Assembly (NCBI GenBank): GCA_046756945.1
Contig: JBHHXI010000036.1
Coordinates: 1 to 21,751 of the forward strand
DNA: 21,751 nucleotides
Source: JACZQZ01 sp046756945
GTDB lineage: Bacteria; Pseudomonadota; Alphaproteobacteria; Rhodospirillales; 2-02-FULL-58-16
Direction of reading: 5' to 3'
The translations under genes and the position numbers were made by a program. Of this stretch, positions 7,418 through 14,798 are shown piece after piece (position 1 is the stretch's first letter; each line of letters opens with the position of its first letter). The notes beneath the pieces were generated by a model. The model made no database searches and was not told where the DNA came from. It worked only from the letters and a program-made list of their open reading frames with translations.

Positions 7418-7600
7418 TTACGCGGGTCTCGCGCACATCTCCTCGCCGACCATCCAGTCCGGGCTGTCTTGTTCGCCGCCGGAAGATTGTCCGCCCGCGT
7501 CGTCGATGGTAACGGGGCCGGCCTTCACCGGCGAAACACCGGCGAAAACCGCCATCGCAAGGATGGCCAGTGCGATGGAAAGCTTGTGCATTTTCTGCAT
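7418..7600 (-). CDS. Small exported protein of unknown function (60 aa)
   Basis: An unrecognised short gene between tsaD and gpsA. The protein opens with MQKMHKLSIALAILAMAVFA, a clear Sec-type signal peptide with positive n-region and hydrophobic core. A likely cleavage is after VKA near residue 27, leaving a mature peptide of about 33 residues that is Gly/Asp-rich (GPVTIDDAGGQSSGGEQDSP) and ends DWMVGEEMCARPA with a single Cys. The ATG at 7600 has an ideal AAGGAG seven bases upstream, the best ribosome site of the region and the main reason to believe it is translated. No stop interrupts the frame upstream until a GTG at 7672, which I judge a worse start. Role unknown; periplasmic location is inferred. 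Confidence 0.65.
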   Translation of the reverse strand: MQKMHKLSIALAILAMAVFAGVSPVKAGPVTIDDAGGQSSGGEQDSPDWMVGEEMCARPA

Positions 7601-7707
7601 TGGTCTTCTCCTTCCGGCGCCAAACCACGGTACAGGGAATTTTACCGGTTTCCCGCCGGCCTGTGGAATCACGATTCCGCGACCTCGCGCGCCTTACGCC
7701 TTACGCC

Positions 7708-8766
7708 TTATGCCTTTACCCCGGCGCCGGCGGCCGGCGGCGCGTCGGGATCCAGGGGCCAGCGCGGGCGCGGGGCGAAATCCAGGCCGTCGGCGAGCCC
7801 GAGCCCGAGCCGTTCGACGCCGGCCCAGGCGATCATCACCGCGTTGTCGGTGCACAGACGCGCAGGCGGCGCCACCAGCCTCATCCCGTATTCCCCGGCC
7901 ACGTCCGCGAGGCGCCGGCGCAGGCTCCGGTTGGCGGCGACGCCGCCGGCGACGACCAGGGTGTCGGCGGACGGGTGCCCGGCGCGGAAGGCCTCGAGCG
8001 CGTTGGCCGAGCGGTCCACCAGCACGTCGCCGGCGGCGGCCTGGAACGAGGCGCACATGTCGGCCACGTCCTTTTTGCGCAAAGGCCCCGGGGGCAGGGC
8101 GTCGACGGCATGGCGCACGGCGGTCTTGAGGCCGGAAAACGAGAAGTGGCACCCGGCCCGGCCCTTGAGCGGGCGCGGAAGGGGAAACCGCGAAGGGTCG
8201 CCGTCCTCGGCGGCGCGCTCCACCTCCGGGCCGCCGGGGAAGCCCAGTCCCAGCATCTTGGCGGTCTTGTCGTAGGCTTCGCCGAGGGCGTCGTCGACGG
8301 TGGTGCCGAGGCGCCGGTATGCCCCCACCCCTTCGACGACAAGCAACTGGCAGTGGCCGCCGGATACCAGCAAAAGAAGATAGGGAAAGGCCACGCCGTC
8401 GGTCAGGCGCACGGTCAGCGCATGGCCCTCCAGGTGGTTGACGGCGAGGAACGGCAGATCGTTGACGGCGGCGATGGCCTTCGCCGTCATCACCCCGACT
8501 AAGATGCCGCCGATCAGCCCCGGGCCGCCCGTCGCGGCGACGCCGTCGAGATCATCGAAGCCAAGGTCCGCCGTCTCCATGGCCCGGGCGATCATGCGGT
8601 CGAGGTGCTCGAGGTGGGAGCGCGCCGCGATCTCGGGCACGATGCCGCCGAAGGGCCGGTGCTCGTCAAGCTGCGACAGCACCTCGTCCGCCAGCACCCG
8701 GCGGTCGCCGGTGACCACGGCCGCCGCGGTCTCGTCGCAACTGGTCTCGATGCCGAGCACGATCAT
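7708..8766 (-). CDS. tsaD: tRNA N6-adenosine threonylcarbamoyltransferase
   Basis: Catalytic subunit of the TsaBDE system that transfers threonylcarbamoyl to A37 of ANN-decoding tRNAs in the cytoplasm. The 352-residue protein starts MIVLGIETSCDETAAAVV and has HRPFGGIVPEIAARSHLEHL, the GGPGLIGGILVG loop, the metal-binding HLEGH at 111-115, LLLVSGGHCQLL, the LGEAYDKTAKMLGLGFPGGP block and VVAGGVAANRSLRRRL near the C-terminus, all diagnostic of TsaD/Kae1. AAGGGG lies eight bases upstream of the ATG at 8766. It heads the minus-strand cluster that includes gpsA and is divergent from hemC, with 101 bases between the two start codons. A tRNA-Thr(CGT), one of the ANN-decoding substrates of this modification, lies 5 kb away. 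Confidence 0.96.
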   Translation of the reverse strand: MIVLGIETSCDETAAAVVTGDRRVLADEVLSQLDEHRPFGGIVPEIAARSHLEHLDRMIARAMETADLGFDDLDGVAATGGPGLIGGILVGVMTAKAIAAVNDLPFLAVNHLEGHALTVRLTDGVAFPYLLLLVSGGHCQLLVVEGVGAYRRLGTTVDDALGEAYDKTAKMLGLGFPGGPEVERAAEDGDPSRFPLPRPLKGRAGCHFSFSGLKTAVRHAVDALPPGPLRKKDVADMCASFQAAAGDVLVDRSANALEAFRAGHPSADTLVVAGGVAANRSLRRRLADVAGEYGMRLVAPPARLCTDNAVMIAWAGVERLGLGLADGLDFAPRPRWPLDPDAPPAAGAGVKA

Positions 8767-8778
8767 CGAAAAAGCCCC

Positions 8779-8806
8779 TTGTTCAATCGGTGGCGCACTT
8801 TATACC
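8779..8806 (+). promoter_or_regulatory. Possible hemC promoter in the tsaD-hemC divergent region
   Basis: TTGTTC (8779-8784) and TATACC (8801-8806) are separated by 16 bases, an acceptable sigma70-type pair, 62 bases before the hemC ATG. The divergent region is only about 100 bases, so tsaD and hemC promoters must be back to back. Assignment is by inspection only. Confidence 0.35.
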
Positions 8807-8867
8807 AATATCATCGACGGTTGGTCCTACTCCGTACGCCGCCCGGCAACCACACGTCTGGATTCCG

Positions 8868-9809
8868 ATGACCACGGCACCCCTATTGCGCATCGGCACC
8901 CGCGGCAGTCCCCTGGCCCAGGCCCAGACCGACGAGGCCCGCGTCCGCCTGGTCGCGGCGCACCCCGCGCTGGGCGCGCCGGACGCCGTCCAGGTGATGG
9001 TCATCAAGACCACCGGCGACAAGGTCGTGGACCGTTCCCTGGCCGATGTCGGCGGCAAGGGGCTTTTCACCAAGGAGATCGACGAGGCCATGCTGGCCGG
9101 CCGCATCGATCTGGCGGTGCATTCCATGAAGGACCTGCCCACGTGGTTGCCGGACGGCATCATGGTGGCGTGCACATTGGAGCGCGAGGACCCGCGCGAC
9201 GTCTTCATCTCGTCCAAGGCCGAAAGCATCGCCGGGCTGCCGGCGGGCGCCGTCGTGGGCAGCGCCTCGCTCAGGCGCCAGGCGCAGATTCTCCACCGCC
9301 GCCCGGACCTCCGGGTCGTCCTCTTCCGCGGCAACATCCACACCCGGCTGCGCAAGGTGGAAGACGGCCAGGTGGACGCCACCCTGCTGGCGCTGGCCGG
9401 GCTCAAGCGCCTCGGCCTGGTGCACGCGGCGACCGCCGTCATCGAACCGGAAGAGCTTCTGCCGGCGGTCGGGCAGGGAGCCATCGGCGTCACCTGCCGG
9501 GCCGGGGACCGGCGCACCCGCGCGCTGCTGGCGCCGCTCGACCACGCGGCGACCACGGCGCGCGTGACGGCGGAGCGGGCCATGCTCGAGGTCCTGGACG
9601 GATCGTGCCGCACCCCCATCGCCGGGCTGGCCGAGGTGGCGGCCGGCGGGACCTTGAAGTTGCGGGGGTTGATCGCCCGTCCCGACGGCACCGAGCTGAT
9701 CGAAACCGCGCGCCAGGGCGCGGCCGCCGATGCGGACGCCATCGGCCGCGACGCCGGCGACGAATTGCGCCGCCGCGCCGGACCCGGTTTTATCGACTCC
9801 CCCGGGTGA
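8868..9809 (+). CDS. hemC: Porphobilinogen deaminase (hydroxymethylbilane synthase)
   Basis: Polymerises four porphobilinogen units into hydroxymethylbilane, the precursor for haem, chlorophyll-type and corrin pigments, in the cytoplasm. The 313 residues contain LRIGTRGSPLAQAQ at the N-terminus, TTGDKVVDRSLADVGGKGLFTKEID, VHSMKDLP, GSASLRRQAQIL, LRVVLFRGNIHTRLRKV and the cofactor attachment loop LDGSCRTPIAG. In that loop Cys247 should bind the dipyrromethane primer. The ATG at 8868 was chosen because the family begins a few residues before RIGTRGS; an in-frame ATG at 8790 would add 26 unrelated residues and run into the promoter. It begins the hemC-hemD-mitofilin-hemY series. Downstream, a mobile element separates it from hemD. 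Confidence 0.96.
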   Translation: MTTAPLLRIGTRGSPLAQAQTDEARVRLVAAHPALGAPDAVQVMVIKTTGDKVVDRSLADVGGKGLFTKEIDEAMLAGRIDLAVHSMKDLPTWLPDGIMVACTLEREDPRDVFISSKAESIAGLPAGAVVGSASLRRQAQILHRRPDLRVVLFRGNIHTRLRKVEDGQVDATLLALAGLKRLGLVHAATAVIEPEELLPAVGQGAIGVTCRAGDRRTRALLAPLDHAATTARVTAERAMLEVLDGSCRTPIAGLAEVAAGGTLKLRGLIARPDGTELIETARQGAAADADAIGRDAGDELRRRAGPGFIDSPG

Positions 9810-9873
9810 GGACGGTAAAGCCATGTCTTCCCCGCGTATCCCGGGCGCCCGCGAAACGGCGACACCGGACACC

Positions 9874-9882
9874 GGGAGGTAA
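9874..9882 (+). promoter_or_regulatory. Orphaned hemD ribosome-binding site
   Basis: GGGAGG (9874-9879) followed by TAA is the strongest Shine-Dalgarno sequence between hemC and hemD, yet it lies more than 300 bases from the hemD GTG. If the inserted element and one TAA copy are removed, it would sit six bases before that GTG. Confidence 0.6.
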
Positions 9883-10186
9883 TACCAAGGATCGCTGATC
9901 ATGACCCATAGAGACGGCTTACCAAGGTTTTCGGCCCTAAGCGTGCGCTGTGGCGATGCGGAGCATCGCGAAGCGTGCGCGACGCCGTCCGAAAGCCTTG
10001 GCAAGCCGCCGTTCCGGTCGCGTATGCGGCCCGTCGGAGGGCGTCGAAAAAGTTTTGACGACCCGTCCTCCGCAGCAGCGGCGCTGCCGCTGCGGAGGGT
10101 GGATGCGGGGCATCGCCTGCAACATTTCTCCTACCCGACGAGCCGCCTACGCGATCTCTATGAGCCATGATCAGCGATCCTTGGTA
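9883..10186. mobile_element. 304-bp MITE-like element with 21-bp perfect terminal inverted repeats
   Basis: The element starts TACCAAGGATCGCTGATC and ends with its exact reverse complement: the 21 bases at 9883-9903 match 10166-10186 perfectly, and imperfect pairing continues about ten bases inward (catagaga). It is flanked by TAA on both sides (9880-9882 and 10187-10189), a likely 3-bp target duplication, or TA if the boundary is drawn one base differently. Inside are further inverted repeats, for example around 9914-9935 against 9990-10010, and a CCTCCGCAGC/GCTGCGGAGG hairpin near 10065-10102. It has no transposase gene. Two open frames cross it (9901-10170 and 9950-10189) but show no recognisable protein. 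It is best read as a non-autonomous element moved by a transposase elsewhere in the genome. Confidence 0.8.
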
Positions 10187-10192
10187 TAAGCC

Positions 10193-10924
10193 GTGCGCGT
10201 GCTGATCACCCGGCCCCGCGACGACGCGGAGCGGCTGGCGGAGGCGCTGCGCCCCATGGGGATAGAGCCGCTTGTCGAACCCCTGTTCCGCATCGACCAC
10301 ACGGGCGGGCCGAAGCTCGACCTGGACGGCGTCCAGGCGCTCCTGGTGACCAGCGCCAATGGCGTGCGGGCCTTCGCCGCCCGTGAAGACCGCCGCGATC
10401 TCACGGTCTACGCGGTGGGCGACGCCTCGGCGCGGGCCGCCGCCGAAGTGGGCTTCGCCGACGTGGAAAGCGCGTCGGGCGACGTCGAAGCCCTGGCCCG
10501 CCTGGTGCGCCGCCGCCTCGACCCGGCCCGGGGCGCCGTCCTCCACGCGGCCGGGACTGCGGTGGCGGGAGACCTGGCAGGGATGGTCGACGACGCCGGG
10601 TTCACCTACCGCCGGGCGGTGCTGTACGAGGCCCGCGCCGCGGACGGATTTTCCGCCGCCACCGTACAGGCGCTGAAGGCCGGGACCGTGGACGGGGCCC
10701 TGTTTTTCTCTCCCCGGACCGCCGCGTGCTTTGTCGATCTGGCGCGCAAAGGCGGCCTGGCCGGGGCCTGCGGGCGGATCATCGCGTTTTGCCTGAGCCC
10801 GGCCGTGGCCGGGAAGGCGAACGCCCTGACCTGGCGCGAAATCTGTGTGGCGGCGCAACCCGACCAGGCGGCCCTGCTGGCGGCCGTCTTCTCCCGGCGC
10901 GGCGGCGCTGAGGATCAGCGGTGA
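10193..10924 (+). CDS. hemD: Uroporphyrinogen-III synthase
   Basis: Cyclises hydroxymethylbilane with inversion of ring D to uroporphyrinogen III, directly after HemC. The 243 residues fit the poorly conserved HemD family: VLITRPRDDAERLAEAL at the start, LLVTSANGVRAFA, VYAVGDASARAAAEVGF, VLHAAGTAVAGDLAGMV, RRAVLYEA and GALFFSPRTAACFVDLA, with length normal. The start is GTG at 10193; a second in-frame GTG at 10199 is possible. No Shine-Dalgarno precedes it because a mobile element separates the GTG from GGGAGG at 9874-9879. A frame inside the element ends with TAA at 10189, three bases before the GTG, so re-initiation after translation through the element is conceivable. Otherwise hemD expression may be lowered. 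Confidence 0.92.
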   Translation: MRVLITRPRDDAERLAEALRPMGIEPLVEPLFRIDHTGGPKLDLDGVQALLVTSANGVRAFAAREDRRDLTVYAVGDASARAAAEVGFADVESASGDVEALARLVRRRLDPARGAVLHAAGTAVAGDLAGMVDDAGFTYRRAVLYEARAADGFSAATVQALKAGTVDGALFFSPRTAACFVDLARKGGLAGACGRIIAFCLSPAVAGKANALTWREICVAAQPDQAALLAAVFSRRGGAEDQR

Positions 10925-11060
10925 CACGGCGTGCACACGGCATCCGTGGGTCTTGGTACTGTGGCGCCATCCCTGCTAATCTGGCGCGCCGGCATCGGGC
11001 GCGGGATCGCGTCCCGGCCCAGGCCGTGAGAGGCGCGCCGGGGAACAAAAGGACAGCGGC

Positions 11061-12431
11061 ATGACCAGCGGTTCGAAACGCCGAACGGGCAAAAAAAAGA
11101 CGTCTTCCGGCGGCGGCGCCAAAAGCGCGGCGCGCGGCCCCGGGCGGCGCGCGGCTGACGTTTCCGCGGCCGGGCGCGACAAGAAAACACCGCCGGCGGC
11201 GGCCAGGAAGACCGCCAGGGCGGCGCCGGCCGGGGAGACCGCTGGCGCGGCGGTGCCCGGGGAGACGGACGCCAGCGAGTGGACGGTGGCGGCCGAGCCG
11301 GAGACGAAGGAAGGCGGCTTCGCCCCGTTCCTGTGGACGGTGCTGGCGCTGGCGGTCCTTGGCGGCGGCGCCGCCGCCACATGGCCTTTGTGGTCGCCCT
11401 ACATCACCGCCGGTTTGTCGTCGACCCAGGAGGACCCCTACCGGGATCCGCGCGTGACCGGCCTCGCCGGGCGGGTGGCGGCGCTCGAGGAGACGACCAA
11501 GGAGGCCGGCGCCGCCGGCGGCGCGGTCGAGGACCTGGAAGCGGAACGGGCCCGCTCCCGCCAGGAGCTAAAGGCCCTGATGGAGCGGCTGGCGAGCCTG
11601 GAGCAGGCGCTGGGGTCGGTGAAAAAAATGGTCGAGGCAACGGCGCCGCCCGCCGAGACGGCCGTCACGGACGAGTACCTGCGGCAACTCTCCGAGCGCC
11701 TCGGACACCTGGAGAACAACGACGAGACCCTGAGCGGGCTGCTCGAGCGAATCGCCCGCCTCGAGGAAAGCGGCGGCGCCGCGGGCGAGGGCGCCCAACC
11801 GGCGGCGAGGGCCGAAAAGCTGTCCGCCGCCGTGGCCGAGATCTCGAAGCGGGTCGGCGCCCTGGAAAGGACCGACACCATGGCGGCGGGGGCGGCCATC
11901 GGCACCCAGGCGACGGTGCTGGCCGTCGGCCAGTTGCGCGAAGCGCTGCGCAACACGGCGCCGTTTGCCAAGGAACTGCAGGCCGTGGGCGCCGTCGCCG
12001 CGGACAACCCGGAAATGACCAAGGCCATTGCCGCGTTGGAACCCTACGCCGCCTCGGGCATCCCCACCCTGGCCATCCTGCGCTCGGATTTCGACAGGCT
12101 GGCCGGAGAGATCGCGCGCGCCGCCAAGGCCCTGGAAGGGGACGGCTGGTTCGAATGGGCCGTCAACCGTCTGATGTCCCTGGTCACCGTTCGCCGGACC
12201 ACGGACAGCGGAGACCTTAACTCGGTCGACGCCGTGGTGGCGCGCGCCGAGACCAGCCTCAAGGCGGGCGATCTCAAGGCCGCCGTGGATGAGCTGGAGG
12301 GCCTTGCCGGGCCGCCGGCCGCCGCCGCCCTGCCGTGGCTCAAGGGCGCCCGGGCACGTCTGACGGCGGAACGGGCCATGGCGACGCTGCACGTGCAGGC
12401 CGTTTCCCTGCTGGTGCCGGCCAAAGAGTGA
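11061..12431 (+). CDS. Mitofilin/Mic60-like inner-membrane protein of the hem cluster
   Basis: A 456-residue homologue of alphaproteobacterial Mic60 (COG4223), relatives of the mitochondrial cristae-organising protein mitofilin, thought to shape inner-membrane invaginations and contact the outer membrane. Residues 1-85 are a basic, Ala/Gly/Lys-rich cytoplasmic tail. Residues 87-111 (FAPFLWTVLALAVLGGGAAA onward) form one membrane segment, followed by a long coiled coil from about 135 to 290 with repeated LE/LERLA heptads. A C-terminal domain (about 310-456) with LRSDFDRLAGEIARAAKAL and LEGLAGPPAAAALPWLKGARARL matches the mitofilin signature. AAAGGA lies eight bases before the ATG. The position between hemD and hemY is the usual one for bacterial Mic60. 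Its stop is followed within six bases by the hemY start. Confidence 0.85.
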   Translation: MTSGSKRRTGKKKTSSGGGAKSAARGPGRRAADVSAAGRDKKTPPAAARKTARAAPAGETAGAAVPGETDASEWTVAAEPETKEGGFAPFLWTVLALAVLGGGAAATWPLWSPYITAGLSSTQEDPYRDPRVTGLAGRVAALEETTKEAGAAGGAVEDLEAERARSRQELKALMERLASLEQALGSVKKMVEATAPPAETAVTDEYLRQLSERLGHLENNDETLSGLLERIARLEESGGAAGEGAQPAARAEKLSAAVAEISKRVGALERTDTMAAGAAIGTQATVLAVGQLREALRNTAPFAKELQAVGAVAADNPEMTKAIAALEPYAASGIPTLAILRSDFDRLAGEIARAAKALEGDGWFEWAVNRLMSLVTVRRTTDSGDLNSVDAVVARAETSLKAGDLKAAVDELEGLAGPPAAAALPWLKGARARLTAERAMATLHVQAVSLLVPAKE

Positions 12432-12436
12432 CCTTC

Positions 12437-13801
12437 ATGGCACGCGCCCTGTGGTTCCTGTTTGTCCTTGGGCTGCTGGTAATCGCCGCGGTGTGGCTGG
12501 CCGATAATCCCGGGTCGGTGACATTGCACTGGCGGGACTACCGGGTGGATACCTCGGTCGCCCTTTTGCTGGTCGCGGTGGCCCTGATCGCGGCGGCGGC
12601 GGCCGCGGCCTACCGGCTGTGGAGGTTCATCCGCCGCGCCCCGGCCAGCCTTTCCCGGGCCGGACGCGAAAGGCGCCGCCGGCGCGGCTACGTGGCGCTG
12701 ACCCAGGGCCTGGTGGCGGTCGCCGCCGGCGATGCCGAGGAAGCCCGCCACCAGGTGAAGCGCGCCGACGGGTTGCTCGACGATCCGCCGCTCACCCTGC
12801 TGCTGTCGGCACAGGCGGCGCAGCTCGCCGGTGACGAGGGCGCCGGCGGGAAATACTTCGCCGCCATGCTGGAGCGTCCCGAGACCGAGTTCCTCGGCCT
12901 GCGCGGCCTGTTGATCCAGGCGATCAAGCGGGGCGACCGCAACGAGGCCCTGCGCCTGGCCAAGCGGGCCTATGGGCTGAAACCGAAGAGCGCATGGGTG
13001 GCGTCGAACCTGTTCGCCCTGCAAACCGGGGCCGGGCTGTGGGCGGACGCCGAGACGACCCTGGCCAGGTCGGTGAAGAACAACCTGGTGGAGGCCGCCG
13101 AGGGGCGCCGCCGCCGGGCCGTGCTGGCCTACCAGCGCAGCCTCGAGGCCGGGGAACGGGAACGCGGCGCCGAGGCCCTGAAGCGCGTGCGCGCCGCCCA
13201 CGACCTGGACCCGGGGTTCATCCCCGCCGCCGTGCGCCTGGCGCGGCTGCTGATCGGCGCCGGCCGGGCGCGCAAGGCCGCCGCCGTGATCGAGGACACC
13301 TGGAGCCGCGCCCCCCATCCCGACCTGCTGGACGCCTACTGGGCGGCGCGCGGGGCGGCGGACGGCCTGGAAAAGGTGCGTGCCGCCGAGCGCCTGGCCA
13401 AGTTCAATCCGGACCACGTGGAAAGCCACCTGGCCATGGCCGCGGCGGCCCTGGAAGCGCCGCTGTGGGGCGAGGCCAGGAAGCACCTGGAGGCGGCGGG
13501 CGGCACCGACCCGTCGGCCCGGGTGTGCCGCATGATGGCGGCGCTGGAGGAGTCCGAGCACGAAGACATGGCGCGCGCCCACGAGTGGTTGATGCGCGCC
13601 TCGGTCGCCGAGCGGGACCCGGCCTGGGTGTGCGAGCACTGCGGCAACGCGGTGGCGGAATGGAGCGCGCTGTGCGGCAAGTGCACGGGCTTCGACAGCT
13701 TCGCCTGGCGCATGCCGCCCCGCATCGTCGGCCTCGCCGCCGGCGATGCCGGGACGCCCGCCCCGGCGGCGCTGCCGGCGGCGCCGGCGCAGGCCGAGTG
13801 A
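12437..13801 (+). CDS. hemY: HemY-type TPR membrane protein
   Basis: A 454-residue inner-membrane protein with two N-terminal membrane segments (about 4-21 and 40-60) of the HemY_N type (WLADNPGSVTLHWRDYRVD between them). TPR-like helical repeats follow from about 85 to 390. The C-terminal extension has CEHCGNAVAEWSALCGKC (Cys399, 402, 413, 416), a rubredoxin-like zinc ribbon typical of alphaproteobacterial HemY. The name is historical: it is not the protoporphyrinogen oxidase HemY of Gram-positive bacteria, and its precise role in haem synthesis is unsettled. The ATG at 12437 starts the first membrane segment. A GTG at 12428 overlaps the mitofilin stop as GTGA and is a credible coupled start adding three residues. 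Last gene of the hem series. Confidence 0.9.
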   Translation: MARALWFLFVLGLLVIAAVWLADNPGSVTLHWRDYRVDTSVALLLVAVALIAAAAAAAYRLWRFIRRAPASLSRAGRERRRRRGYVALTQGLVAVAAGDAEEARHQVKRADGLLDDPPLTLLLSAQAAQLAGDEGAGGKYFAAMLERPETEFLGLRGLLIQAIKRGDRNEALRLAKRAYGLKPKSAWVASNLFALQTGAGLWADAETTLARSVKNNLVEAAEGRRRRAVLAYQRSLEAGERERGAEALKRVRAAHDLDPGFIPAAVRLARLLIGAGRARKAAAVIEDTWSRAPHPDLLDAYWAARGAADGLEKVRAAERLAKFNPDHVESHLAMAAAALEAPLWGEARKHLEAAGGTDPSARVCRMMAALEESEHEDMARAHEWLMRASVAERDPAWVCEHCGNAVAEWSALCGKCTGFDSFAWRMPPRIVGLAAGDAGTPAPAALPAAPAQAE

Positions 13802-13833
13802 GGGTCGCCGACCGCGCCCGCCGGTGTCGCGCT

Positions 13834-13853
13834 GGCGGCGCCCCGGCGCCGCC
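13834..13853. terminator. GC palindrome after hemY, possible terminator without U tract
   Basis: GGCGGCGCC (13834-13842) and GGCGCCGCC (13845-13853) form a perfect 9-bp stem with a 2-base loop, 33 bases past the hemY stop. No T run follows, so it is at best an RNA-stabilising or Rho-assisted end. Confidence 0.3.
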
Positions 13854-13910
13854 GTTGACGCGAAAAGCCCGGCGCAGTAAGTAGGCGCAGCAAGTTAAGA
13901 GGCACCCCCG

Positions 13911-13985
13911 GCCGAAGTAGCTCAGCGGCAGAGCAACTGATTCGTAATCAGTAGGTCCGGAGTTCGAATCTCCGCTTCGGCACCA
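13911..13985 (+). tRNA. tRNA-Thr (anticodon CGT), CCA encoded
   Basis: A complete cloverleaf: acceptor GCCGAAG pairs with CTTCGGC (13975-13981). The D arm is GCTC/GAGC, the anticodon stem ACTGA/TCAGT encloses TTCGTAA with anticodon CGT at 13943-13945, and the T arm is CGGAG-TTCGAAT-CTCCG. Discriminator A is followed by genomic CCA at 13983-13985. It reads ACG codons and carries the A37 context modified by TsaD. Confidence 0.96.
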
Positions 13986-14122
13986 TTCGCTCCTTCCCCC
14001 GCCCCGTCCGCGTGGTGTGGGGCGTGGACCGGCGCCGGACGCTCCGGCCACCACGATGACCGGGCGCATGGCGCGGCGGCGTTGCGTTGCGGCAGGGTCT
14101 TGAGCCGGCGCGAAGGGCAGGC

Positions 14123-14749
14123 ATGGATTCGACAACGGACACCCGGCAACCGAGATTGCTGAAGGCGCGCGTCCGCCACACCCGGTGGATGGCGATCGGG
14201 CTGACCGGTGTCATCGTGCTCTCGCACCCGATGTGGAACACTGAGGGCTGGACCCACGAGATCGTCGAGTGGATCGGCTATGCCGCCCTGATCCTGTGCG
14301 TCCTCGGGCGCGCCTGGTGCAGCATCTATATCGGTGGACGAAAGACCGACGAGCTGGTCTCCGAGGGCCCGTATTCGTTGGTGCGCAACCCCCTCTACGT
14401 ATTCAGTTTCATCGGCGTGACCGGGATCGGGATTTTGACCGGCATGATAACGATCATGATCGTCCTTATCGCCCTCTTCGCCGTTTATTACCGCGCCGTC
14501 GTACACCGCGAAGAAGCCGTGCTGGAGGAGAATTTCGGCGGACGCTACCGCGCCTATCGGGCGCGCGTGCCAGGCTGGATTCCGCGGTTCGCCCTGTGGC
14601 GCGCCGGGCCGGACATCACGGTGAATCCCCGGTTCCTGCTGTACACCATGCGCGATTCGGCGTGGTTTTTCATCGCTTTTCCGGCCCTGGAGCTGGTCGA
14701 GTTCTTCCAGCAGAGCGGCGTCATTCCCATCGTTCTCAGACTGCCCTGA
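14123..14749 (+). CDS. Isoprenylcysteine carboxyl methyltransferase-like (ICMT/PEMT) membrane protein
   Basis: A 208-residue multi-pass inner-membrane protein of the ICMT/phospholipid-methyltransferase family, which transfers a methyl group from S-adenosylmethionine to lipidic or membrane-bound acceptors. Hydrophobic segments lie near residues 24-40, 52-72, 96-132 and 176-200. The family SAM-binding signature is present: GPYSLVRNPLYVFSF near 90-105, then VHREEAVLEENFGGRYRAYRARVPGWIPRF, which corresponds to the conserved EE...FG..Y..Y block. Bacterial members act on unknown substrates since most bacteria lack prenylated cysteine. The ATG at 14123 follows AAGGGCAGGC; an in-frame start at 14087 adds 12 residues. 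It lies alone, between tRNA-Thr and a convergent LysR gene. Confidence 0.83.
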   Translation: MDSTTDTRQPRLLKARVRHTRWMAIGLTGVIVLSHPMWNTEGWTHEIVEWIGYAALILCVLGRAWCSIYIGGRKTDELVSEGPYSLVRNPLYVFSFIGVTGIGILTGMITIMIVLIALFAVYYRAVVHREEAVLEENFGGRYRAYRARVPGWIPRFALWRAGPDITVNPRFLLYTMRDSAWFFIAFPALELVEFFQQSGVIPIVLRLP

Positions 14750-14798
14750 GCGATCCGGCGGCTTCTCACCGCCGCCACCCCGCCCCTCCGTCTGGGCG

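Noticed and set aside
6047..8275. 742-codon plus-strand open frame opposite gpsA and tsaD
   Set aside because: No domain recognisable; antisense to two fully conserved genes.
8799..8825. TTATACCAA...TTGG near hemC, resembling the ends of the hemC-hemD element
   Set aside because: Similarity covers only about eight bases and overlaps the likely -10 box; not enough for a second element copy.
9901..10170. 89-codon open frame inside the hemC-hemD element
   Set aside because: Starts and ends in the terminal inverted repeats and resembles no transposase; open frames of this size are expected by chance at this GC content.
12044..13639. 531-codon minus-strand open frame opposite hemY and the mitofilin-like gene
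   Set aside because: Shadow of hemY; no family signal and His/Gly/Arg-rich composition.
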